The position numbers were made by a program, and so were the translations under genes. A stretch of 64,000 bases of DNA from Coniferiporia sulphurascens (Eukaryota; Basidiomycota; Agaricomycetes; Hymenochaetales; Hymenochaetaceae). Below the pieces are notes generated by a model that saw nothing but the letters and a program-made list of their open reading frames with translations, was not told where the DNA came from and did no database searches. This document shows positions 55,700 to 64,000 of the stretch, in pieces; position 1 is the first letter of the stretch; every line of letters starts with the position of its first letter. The DNA is taken from NCBI GenBank assembly GCA_002794785.1, contig NBBA01000008.1, forward strand, positions 496,001-560,000, in the 5' to 3' direction.

Positions 55700-57050
55700 T
55701 TAGCAGGTGGTCTTTGCGCCGAAGTTCCATTTCGCCTTTCCATTGGAGGTGACGCCCCACCCTTCGATGGTCTCGTCCCAGCTACGCCACATCCACCCGA
55801 TGTTCTTCGCCTTGAAGAAATCGCTGCAGTGGTCGTCGAGCAGGTTCCAGTACGCTTCTTCCGACGCGACCGAAACGACAATATCCTTACTGTTTGGAGC
55901 AAACTCGTCCTTGTTGCTCGGCCAACCAGTCTGAGGGGGGTGAGAGAAAAGTAAAAACGGATGCTAAGCATGGATAAAATAATTTGAGTGTGGAAACAGA
56001 GTACGCACTTGTGTCACCAGGAGGTGCTTCCCCTTTGCGATGCTCTCGAAGTAGGATATGTCCTTCGTGAAATCGCTCCACGACTGCGCGCTACCGCCGC
56101 TCTTCGCCTTCTGCCCGAAATACGGGAAATCGTTGATCATAAAGAAGTCGACCGCGTCAACCACAGACGATATGTCTCCAGCGCTTTGCCAACCGTACGC
56201 CATATCGGAAATCGAGATGGGGATGTCAGAAAGTCCTGCTTTTGAAAAGGTGCTTTTCATTTGCTTAATATGGCTGGCGAGGCTTTCTGGTGAGCCGAAG
56301 TCGTTGTCGTACAAAGGCTGCGATGTGTAAGAGTAAGTGGATGCGCAAAACCTTCAACCTCGGAGGATTGTATGCTTACTTCATCACCTAGATAGTGCAT
56401 AATGGTCTTAGTGAAACGAAAAGCGATTGAGGACGGATTTCATACCTAAGGCAACCGCCAAAACAGGACCTGGGTTGTTAATGACAGCCTGAAAAGGGAG
56501 TTCTTTAGGCAGAAGAGGAGTACAGATTGCTAACGGAACGCACCTTTGTCACTGCATTGATTCTGGGTACGACAGAGCCGGAAATCGTCTGGCCATCGTC
56601 AAGGAGTGTCCAAACGAGTGGGATGATGTTGAGTTTGGCGGTACCAGCCGCCTTGATGACCTCTGCGGGGAAGTCATTAGAACAATTGGACTCCCTAAGG
56701 ACTGGAAGAGACGATGCACCTTCATAGTACGACGCATCGTCGCCATTGCCGCAGTAGTCAAAGGTGATAACGTTCCGAGCCCCTTTTGCGTACATTTGTT
56801 TGAAATCTGAGACCAGGCCAGAGGAAGATGGGCAGTTCTGGAAATGATGTGAATGCTAGAATACTAGAGCGGGGAGAGCAGTACATACGTCGAGAGCATA
56901 TACAAATCCACTGAACGCATACATGCTGGTGAGCTTGCTCATCCGCGACTCAGTTGCGGCGTTCAGCAGCACGTCCACGCCTGTGGGAAGACCAAGCGCC
57001 AGGTGTCCGAGGAGGGCAAGCCCCAATGTACAAAGAGTGAAGGCATTCAT
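55700..57050 (-). CDS. GH17-like secreted glycoside hydrolase (copy 2)
   Basis: Predicted 329 aa. Exons (minus): 56889-57050, 56720-56837, 56544-56662, 56446-56488, 56380-56387, 56009-56317, 55700-55930. Exons 2-6 have exactly the lengths of those in the gene at 25742-27087 (118, 119, 43, 8, 309 nt). A clear signal peptide (MNAFTLCTLGLALLGHLALG) is followed by SMYAFSGFVYALD, GARNVITFDYC, VALGDEPLYDNDFG, DAVDFFMINDFPYF, VTQTGWPSNKDEF and IGWMWRSWDE. As in copy 1, the expected nucleophile Glu of xETGWPS is Gln. The predicted role is in the wall or extracellular space; hydrolytic activity is uncertain. A TATAAAG lies 71 nt upstream. A decayed third copy is found at 58113-58600 on the other strand. 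Confidence 0.9.
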
Positions 57051-57120
57051 AGCGAGGGAATGGAAGGAAGGACGAATTTTGACTTAAAGATTGAGGGCAT
57101 GGGCGGGTTCTTGTGCCAGC

Positions 57121-57127
57121 CTTTATA
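57121..57127 (-). promoter_or_regulatory. TATA box of GH17-like gene copy 2
   Basis: TATAAAG on the minus strand, 71 nt upstream of the start codon at 57050. Confidence 0.55.
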
Positions 57128-58112
57128 TGACCACTGTTCCCGGATGAGAAAAATAGGGAGGGAAGAGAAAAAGCGCACAAACACAAATGTGCGGCTGGGC
57201 CTGTCAACAAGTGCATGCCTTTGTTCGAGAAACGCGCGCACAGATCACCCGCTATTGTGGTCTTCGGGGCCTGGATACGACTGAAGAGGTGGCGGCATTG
57301 CCCATAGGAGACCACACGCTTAGCTGCAGATGCTGGGCCGGCTCCAGACGAAAGGAGTCCATAAGGATCTAGTCCTGGATCTTTAAAGCACATCGCTCGA
57401 TTATTAGGGGGACTCGGAGCAGATCTGGACAAATTGCACATGTCTTTATTGTTAGCCACAGTACTAAGACAGGGAAAGAACAAGCTGAAAGTAAAATGAC
57501 AGCCAACAGTGCATGGTCGTAGTACGGCGAAACACAGGAGCAGAAGCGGGGAACGTGTGGACGAGAAGAGGAGAACGAAGAACGGAGTTCGAGGACGCGA
57601 GCGGCGCTCCTGACCCCGCCACCGTACATTCCAAAAGGAGATACAATACGGAATATGCCGGGGTTAGTCTCCTCTCTGTCTCCGAGTCTTCACTCACAAA
57701 GAGCAGCATCAAGGCAGTATCTACTCAAAGTCGATATACTCCCTTCTAAGCCTTTCTTGGCACCGATTCGACCCCATTTCTCCACGCAGCAACCTGCAGC
57801 TGACTTGTTCTATTATTGATGTGTCTTTCAACCGAATACACATTCAATGCGCCACTCTTTCTCCCCTTCAGATAATGATAAAAAGAGTTTGTCTCCGAAC
57901 TCCGAATTGGTGTCTCGCCATATGTGCTAGCACGTATTGGTTAAGGAATCACCGTGATCCTACAGTCCAGACCGGTTTAAATGCTCGCGCCTGCTTTGCT
58001 TTCGCTCCTATGCTCTTGTATGGTCCAAGGGAGCATCTCTATTCAACTTTGCAAGAAAATATTCGATGCCGGTCTGGCTCACTCTCCCCGAGTCTCTCCA
58101 CAAAATTAGGAA
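57128..58112. other. Intergenic between inverted GH17-like copies
   Basis: No gene supported. Contains the upstream regions of the intact GH17-like gene (minus) and of its decayed inverted relative (plus). Confidence 0.5.
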
Positions 58113-58600
58113 ATGCTGCGGTGGCGTTTTTTCCTCTGGACCCTGCTCCTCGCTAGCTTCTGGCAAGGGGCCGCCGCGACGAGCGGTGTTAACAGCACGG
58201 AAGCGAATACTAATATCAATCCGGGAAGTAACAACTCGTCGACGGCCGCAGGTCCCTGTTTAGACGGAATCAAAGTCTATGTATGGCTTCGAAGGATTTG
58301 TCTACACTCTGGATGTGCGTGGCTGTCCATACTCGAGTGATAATGGGCCTCGGTTTAATGTGGTGACTGTTGGTAGTCTTGTCCGCCAAAGACCCAACTC
58401 GCCAGCGATATCCATATTATGTAGTCCGTCGGCACGAGGATGGTCATTACTTGCGGCGTCTGCAATTCCGGCACGGACTCTTCATATTACGGAAGTGAGC
58501 GCCCGAGCCAAACGCCGCGTGCTGAACCGCAGTCCACAGACGTCATAAGTGCAGTTTCGGCCGCCGAGATCTACGTCATCCCTTCAGTATGGATGTAACT
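58113..58600 (+). pseudogene. Decayed, truncated GH17-like gene (copy 3)
   Basis: A plus-strand remnant of the GH17-like family. An ATG at 58113 opens a signal-peptide-like stretch (MLRWRFFLWTLLLASF) and an Asn/Ser-rich linker. TESKSMYGFEGFVYTLD follows in another frame, or after an intron, at about 58270-58317, matching exon 1 of the intact copies. A piece resembling exon 2 (RMVITCGVCNSGTDSSYYG, about 58437-58495, then GTGAGC) and one resembling exon 3 (DVISAVSAAEIYVIPSVW, about 58542-58595) follow. The latter hits a stop at once, and the homology ends about 50 bp before the LINE poly(A). The remaining exons are absent from the window, so the copy is dead and was probably cut by the LINE insertion. 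Confidence 0.75.
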
Positions 58601-58714
58601 GAGGTAAGGGAAAGTCCAGTTCGCCTCTAGCTCACTGGCGTGAATGGATATTTTTTTTTTTTTTTTGGATGCATTTCTATAGTGTGTCATGACTATCTAG
58701 TACAAAATACGCTC

Positions 58715-58734
58715 CAGGGGCCTTTAGGCCCCTG
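58715..58734 (-). promoter_or_regulatory. LINE 3' UTR stem-loop
   Basis: Perfect inverted repeat CAGGGGCC-TTTA-GGCCCCTG, about 50 nt before the poly(A) tail. A 3' hairpin is the recognition signal for the reverse transcriptase in some LINE groups; that role is inferred here. Confidence 0.6.
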
Positions 58735-58843
58735 TATTGAGTGAGATGGTAATTGGTATAGAGAGAACAATAGTAAGGGGATGCCATAAGCAGAGAGAGG
58801 GGCCAGGTGGGAGCCGGTTAGCAAAAGAAGTGTGGTGTCCTCC

Positions 58844-61800
58844 CTAATTGCCAGTGGCAAAACCTAGGGTAGAAATGTGTACCACCATGGGGCCACCCGG
58901 GTTGAAGACGAGGATGGGCTCTGCCTCAAAGGCGGAGTGTGAGTCAAGGAAAGAGGCTAAGAGGGGGAGGCCGTCTTTAGAGAACCATTCGGCTTCTTGA
59001 GAGGGTAGAGGCGTCTTCCATACTGCCTGGCGAGCAGTAAGGGTATGGGGGCATGAGAGCAGGAGGTGGGCTCGTGTCTCAGGAACGTGGCAGAAGGGAC
59101 ATAGGGGATCGCATCCCAGAATGCGTCCAAAGTAAGCGCCGAAGCCGGCGTGACCTAGGAGCGTCCGGAAAACTTTGCACTTCGTGCAGCGACCCAGTTT
59201 AAGGTTCTGCATTAGAGCGGATGGCTTAGTAGAGGGAGTCAGAGTAGTGCCCATAGAATGGGCATCTGAGGTCCCTTTGAATTTACGACAGGCAGAGGTC
59301 CAATCATTTTTCCAGCTAGTGAGTGCCATAGAGGAGGCGGCTTCCTGTAGGAAGCGGATGGTGGGAGGGAACGGGAGAGCACCCGGAGGAGGATGGTCCG
59401 TGATGCCGGTGGCAAGGACGTCAGCGAATTCATTGCCTTCCACGTTGGAGTGCCCAGGAACCCAGTGAAGGTGAAAAAACACATGGGGAAACCGCTTGGT
59501 GGCGGCTTTAAGGCACTTTCGAATGAGGAGGGTGACGTTAACGCCAGGGGCCGGACGAGGGTCAGCGAGGAGGGTAAGGGCCACTTCGCAGTCAGTGTAG
59601 AGCTCGACCTGTGTAACCACAGGGTGGAGATCATATGAGTAAGCCAGCAGCCAGACGGTGTCGGCAATGGTGGCAAGTTCGCAGTCCATGGCGTGGACTG
59701 ACGGACCTAGGGAGGTTTCGCGGGTGAGAACATTCTTCCCGCAATAGAACCAGACGCCGGTGGCACCGCCAGAGAAAGAGGAGGGAGACGTGCCCTTGTG
59801 GGAGCCGTCGGTATAGATGAGAAGGCGGGAGGGCGTATCTTTCAGCCAGTCGATAAGACCGTGGTGTAGCTGGATAAGTGCTTCTCGTGCTTCCGAAGAA
59901 TGGTCAATCGCTCGGTCGATGCTCATGTGCCGAAGGGCAGGTAGGGCAATCCAGGGGGGGTGAGTGTAGCATGGAACTCATTTGCATCCGGGAGGAACCC
60001 AAGAGACGAAGGAAGTAGTGATGGTGCCCTTACATGTAGTGCATAAGGGAAGGAGGGAATGTGTGGTGGTAAGGTACCTTATGGCTGCGCGGGCTTTGGT
60101 ACGCTCTAGACGAAGGGGGATGGGCAGAATGGACGTGAGTACCTCCGAGGGGCCGCGTGGTGATGTGTGCCATGATCCAAGGATACGGCGGCATGCTGCG
60201 GACTGGACAAGGGTCATTTTGTCGCATTTGCTTTTCTGGCGTACACCTGTGAACCACAGGGGAGAACCCCATAGTAGAACCGGAAGTATGCACCCAATAT
60301 AGAGACGTCGAAGGTGAAGCGGGTCGAGGCCGCGAAGTGTGTTGCCGAGGAGTTCCAGGGCACAGAGAGAGGACATGGCCTTTAAGCACATGCATTGAAC
60401 GTGGTCCGTAAACAGCAATTGCGCATCGAAGAAAATCCCCAGCCAACGTAGGGGCCGGGAGGGGACTATTCGAAGGGGGGGAAGGCCCCATCACGGCAGG
60501 TGAATAGGGAATATAAGGGAGTCCTTGCACAGGTTGTGGCGCCTGGTCCAGTGGATGAGCTCAGATTTGTCATCATCCAGAGAGAGTCCGAGGGCATGGC
60601 AGGCTGCGGAGAAAGAGACGTACACTTGTTCGAGTCATGCAATGTTAGTGGCAAGGGATGGCGAAGAAGTGGTAAGGAGGTGGTCGTCCACGTAGGTGCG
60701 GATGAACACAAGAGGGTCAGTGACCTGAAGCGAGGAGAGGAGGCTTGTTGCAAATAGCGCAGACAGGATGGGCGAAATGGGTGATCCTTGTGGAACCCCC
60801 ATATTAGGGATGGGGGTGAGGTTGTCGGTGAACCCGTCGAAAGACAGGGCCACATGGCGATCTGAGATGAAGGAGAGGACCCAAGAAATGAGGCGGGGGG
60901 GAAACCCAAGTTCAGAGAGGACGGACATCAGACGAGGGTGTTGTACGGAGGGGAAAAAACCCGCCATGTCGACAGCTAAGGCCGAGGTGACATGGTGTTT
61001 GGCCCATGCAGATTCAATTTCATTGACGAGGTCTGAGGCAGCGTCCAGTACGCCCGACTTTTGGCGGGTACCATATTGGGTGGGGGGAAGCGCTCCAAGT
61101 TCATTGGCGATGAACTGGATGCAGTTGGCGATAATCTTCTCGAGGAGTTTGCCCATAGTTTCCTCAAGCGTGATGGGGCGGTAGGTGTTAAGCGCAGTGG
61201 GGTCCTTCTTATTGAGCTTGCGAAGCATCACCACCTTTGCGTCCTTCCAAGGACGGGGGTGGTGTCCAGCTTCCAAGCACTCATTGTAGAGTGCAAGGAG
61301 TGGAACACTATGGGTGGCGTGCAGGCTTTTAAGGGCCTGATAGCCAACACCCGTAATGCCTGGGGCACTCGTATTCGAAGTGAGATTGAGGGCGCGATCC
61401 AGTTCCTCCATAAGGATAGGATGGTCGCGCATGGGGCGGGCGCCAACGAAAGAGTACAATGGAGGAGAGGCAGCGGAAGGTTGGGTACCGAAGTACTTGG
61501 CCCGGAAGGCAGAAGCCTTCTCTGCAGGGGAGTTTGTGGTGGTGTGTCCCATAACCAGGGCAGGGATGGGTGCACGTCTTGTGCCCATCGCCCACTTCGC
61601 CATTGGCCAGATTTTGTCTGGTTTGACGGAGGCGGTAAACGAGTCAGCCCATGCATGTTTAGCACGGCGAAAAATACTGGCCGACTCGTGTCGGAGCACG
61701 ATACGTGTCGCTGGGGTGGCTCCACGCAAAGCAACCATGTGAGCATGACAGGAGGCATCCCACCACTTGACCTTGTGACCCCCCTTTTTTTGAGTGGAAG

Positions 61801-62764
61801 GGGGGTGTGAGGAGTCGGTGGCAGAGACCATAGCAGTGTGTATGGTGGCGACTTTGATGTCAAGGAGACTAGAAGTGGCGCCTGAGAGGGCGAAGGCGGC
61901 AGTAATTGGGTCATCGAGAGCTTCCAACCATTCAGTAGAGAGCAAGTCATCATACTTAGGGCGGAGGAAGGGGTCGATGTACTCATTAGAAGAGAGGGGG
62001 ACGGTCCAGGTGATAACCATGTGGTCCGATCCTGAGGGTGTATCCCACGACCGTGTCCAGGAGTCGCCCAAAGCAAGGTCTTCCAATGATGGAGAAGCCC
62101 AGGCAAGGTCGATGACTGATTCGGTGAATTGGGTGGAAGGGCAGCGCCGGGTATCGAAGCCCGGCTGATTAAGGAGGTGCATGGCATGTGAGGCAGCCCA
62201 GTGTTCAAGCGGACGGGCTTTTTGACCATCGCTGACAGAGTGGGTGCCATGGTCCCAGTGGATGGAGTGGAGATTGAAGTCCCCAGCAACCAGCCAGTGT
62301 GCACTAGGAGGAAGCTCCAGTAGAGTGAGAGAGGAGATGGTGGCAGTTTTATTGGCATCGTGATTGTATACATTAGTGACAAAAAGAGGCCCAAGGCCGG
62401 TGTCAAAAATTAGTGTGAGTATGTCGCGAGTGGGGGAGCGCGAAGCATCCAACACCACTCGGGACAGAGGGATGGACTGGTGAACCAGTGTAACCACACA
62501 CGGACATGTTAGTTCGGTGCTCCCCGCAGAGGGGGGCACAAAGATGTGGTAGTTGGGCATGGCGGGGAAGCCAAAGACGGGCATACCTGATGCCACAAAC
62601 ATAGAAGGGGAGGCACTGATAGGGTACCAAGGGGGTTCCTGTAATAGAATAACTGCAGGTGGAGAAGGGGCACCAGGGGGAGATGAGAGGGAGTGGACGA
62701 GTGCTTCAACGTGCACTCGGGACGTTGCAACATTGTGTTGCATGAACGTCCATGTACTACTCAT
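58844..62764 (-). pseudogene. LINE ORF2: endonuclease, reverse transcriptase, RNase H
   Basis: One frame of 1307 codons from ATG 62764 to the final stop, broken only by three TGA codons at 60635-60637, 60491-60493 and 59978-59980 (codons 710, 758, 929). The N-terminal AP-type endonuclease shows LLQEPPW, VAGDFNLHSIHWD, VIDLAW and SDHMVITW. The reverse transcriptase shows YRPITL, DMAGFFPSVQH, GVPQGSPISP and RTYVDDHLL. RNase H shows YTDGSHKG, AMDCELATI, ELYTDCEVAL and WVPGHSNVEGN. A zinc-binding tail follows: CTKCKVF, then CPFCHVPETRAHLLLSC. Each TGA could come from CGA by a single C-to-T change. Apart from the stops the frame is well preserved, so inactivation is recent. Confidence 0.93.
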
Positions 62765-64000
62765 CTACCGGGGGTGGGGCGAAAGAGGAACGGGCACGGC
62801 CATGCTGTTTGGGGCAGCTGGAAGAGTCAGCGCGGTGTTCGCCGGAGCAGTTCGAGCATTTGGGGGGGTGTGTGCAGGGGGAGGAGGCCGGGAGGGCGTC
62901 TCGTACGCAACCGGGGCAGCGCATGCGATGGTCATCAGTTCGGTGACGGCCTGCGCAGATCAGGCATGACCAGGGTCGGTTCCTGCAGTTCTGAACCAGG
63001 TGGCCCAGCGCAGCGCACTTGGTGCACTGCATCAGGCGAGGGAGGTCACGTCGAGCCACCAGCTTGAGCCGGCAGCCGAACATGTAGACGACGCGGTTCC
63101 TTGGTGTGGAGAGGATACTCACAGAGCGGGCGCCCGTAGGGTCTTCGAAGGAGAAGGCGATAGGGGCGGACATGACGTCCTTGCCAAGGAGCTCATAGGC
63201 CCGGGTCCAGTCGGGCTCTAGAGTCATTGGTAGTGAGAGGAGGTGAGGGTTGGTGGCACAGAACTCCGCTTGGAGGTCAGATGCAGTGAAGGCAGGGAGG
63301 CCCGGCGCAGGGCACGTCAGGACTTCGGCAATTTGTAGGCAGGCCCAAGATATGAGTTGGGAGACTGTGGCAGGGTAGACGCTTTGAATGGCTGCCATCA
63401 CAACTTCCTTCACACTGTTCATAGTGGGAACATGAGTGTTGTGAGCGAACGTGACGAAGCAATTGCCTCAGTCGTTCCAATGGGCAGTGCGTACGACCAG
63501 TTTGGCCGCAGTGGGGAAGCGTGAGAGGGCAGTCCGGACGTTGATAGTCGTCTAGGAATCGGTGGGGCGCACTTCAGCAGGAGGTGGAGCCCCATGGAAG
63601 CGGATGGCGAGGGTCAGGTCCGTAATGGTATGGATAACCGGGAGGACTGCATGCTTCGGCTCTTGTTTCACAGCGCTAGCAGAAGTGGGGGTTCCCGTCG
63701 ACACTGCTGCTGCAATAGCAGGAGAAGTGGCGGGAGTAGCCCCACCCGCGGCAAGACCTGGAGGGACAGGTGTCGGCAAGGTGGACCTGGCGGTGAGGTT
63801 AGAAGGGCCCGAAGGTCCTTGTGGTGGAGGAGGGGCAGTACTAGGGTTGGCTTTACCCTTCCCTTTCCTGTCTCTGGAGGGGGCGGACCCGACCCCCGAG
63901 GAGCGTGGGGGGGGCGTTCAAGGGCGTCCATCTGCTGCATCATGAAGGACATTTGGCACGTGAGGTCAGACATGACTTGAACCATCTGCTGTGGCAGGGA
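62757..64000 (-). pseudogene. LINE ORF1: gag-like zinc-knuckle protein, 5' part cut by window
   Basis: A gag-type nucleic-acid-binding protein that would coat the element RNA. Three cysteine/histidine knuckles are near the C-terminus: CTKCAALGHLVQNC, CLICAGRHRTDDHRMRC and CSNCSGEHRADSSSC. The same frame runs upstream to about 63900 but holds a TGA at 63468-63470 and a TAG at 63552-63554. A run of eight C (63907-63914) marks a frame change to the N-terminal part (LTCQMSFMMQQMDALERP). ORF1 ends with TAG at 62757-62759 inside ATGAGTAG, whose ATG starts ORF2, an arrangement suited to stop-restart translation. The true start lies beyond the window. Confidence 0.85.

Larger units (their letters stand above)
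58650..64000 (-). mobile_element. Non-LTR retrotransposon (LINE), Tad1-like, decayed, 5' end outside window
   Basis: At least 5.35 kb, transcribed on the minus strand. The 3' end is a 17-nt T run (58650-58666), which is the poly(A) tail in reverse. Upstream lie a 3' UTR with a perfect hairpin, ORF2 with AP-endonuclease, reverse transcriptase and RNase H, and a gag-like ORF1 with three zinc knuckles. Both ORFs carry stops or frameshifts, so this copy cannot move by itself. An RNase H plus CCHC gag layout fits the Tad1 group common in fungi; the clade is inferred. The target-site duplication cannot be tested because the 5' end lies beyond 64000. Confidence 0.92.

Noticed and set aside
60768..61810. 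Plus-strand frames of 138-249 codons inside the LINE
   Set aside because: They lie opposite ORF2, which has clear endonuclease and reverse transcriptase motifs; shadows of a GC-biased coding strand.
61228..62406. 392-codon minus-strand frame in the LINE
   Set aside because: Out-of-frame shadow of ORF2: Pro/Ser/Leu-rich and without motifs.
1..64000. tRNA, rRNA and CRISPR features
   Set aside because: I saw no convincing tRNA B-box or cloverleaf, no rRNA stretch and no CRISPR-like array; a tRNA scan was not possible, so absence is not proven.

Overview
The window is nuclear DNA of a filamentous basidiomycete, most likely an Agaricomycete. The genes are split by many short introns (about 50-65 nt) with fungal splice signals. 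The gene content fits as well: expanded cytochrome P450s, GH17-type secreted hydrolases, small WPGY-motif proteins, and a Tad-like LINE. All gene models were built by hand from splice sites and reading-frame continuity. I ran no alignment or database search.

Layout. 1-13 kb is a P450 cluster on the minus strand: one decayed copy (2.0-4.2 kb) and two intact genes (7.0-9.4 and 10.6-12.8 kb). The first two lie in a tandem segmental duplication, and the younger copy carries a 722-bp TIR element in its 3' flank. 15.9-23.4 kb holds a beta-carbonic anhydrase, then a divergent pair: a TauD/TfdA-type dioxygenase (minus) and an MFS sugar transporter (plus). 24.7-27.1 kb has a small WPGY protein and a GH17-like hydrolase. 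28-37.4 kb carries a protein with a lone integrase-type H2C2 zinc finger, a Kin4-type kinase and adenylosuccinate lyase. A fourth intact P450 lies at 38.0-40.3 kb. A second WPGY gene (minus strand) and a metallophosphoesterase fill 42.6-45.2 kb.

45.8-53.8 kb is a housekeeping block: oxysterol-binding protein, NHP6-like HMG protein, eIF2D (with an apparent one-base frameshift) and a DUF1275 membrane protein. 55.7-58.6 kb has a second intact GH17-like gene and a decayed inverted third copy, cut off by a LINE that fills 58.65-64 kb and runs off the window.

Function. The P450s, the dioxygenase and the transporter are accessory, lineage-expanded genes typical of secondary or xenobiotic metabolism. 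No core biosynthetic enzyme (PKS, NRPS, terpene synthase) is visible, so a biosynthetic cluster cannot be claimed. The housekeeping genes are ordinary. The most unusual items are the two-member WPGY family, a Gln at the expected GH17 nucleophile in both hydrolases, the stand-alone integrase zinc finger, very small exons, GC-AG introns, and CpG-type decay in the LINE and in P450 copy 1.
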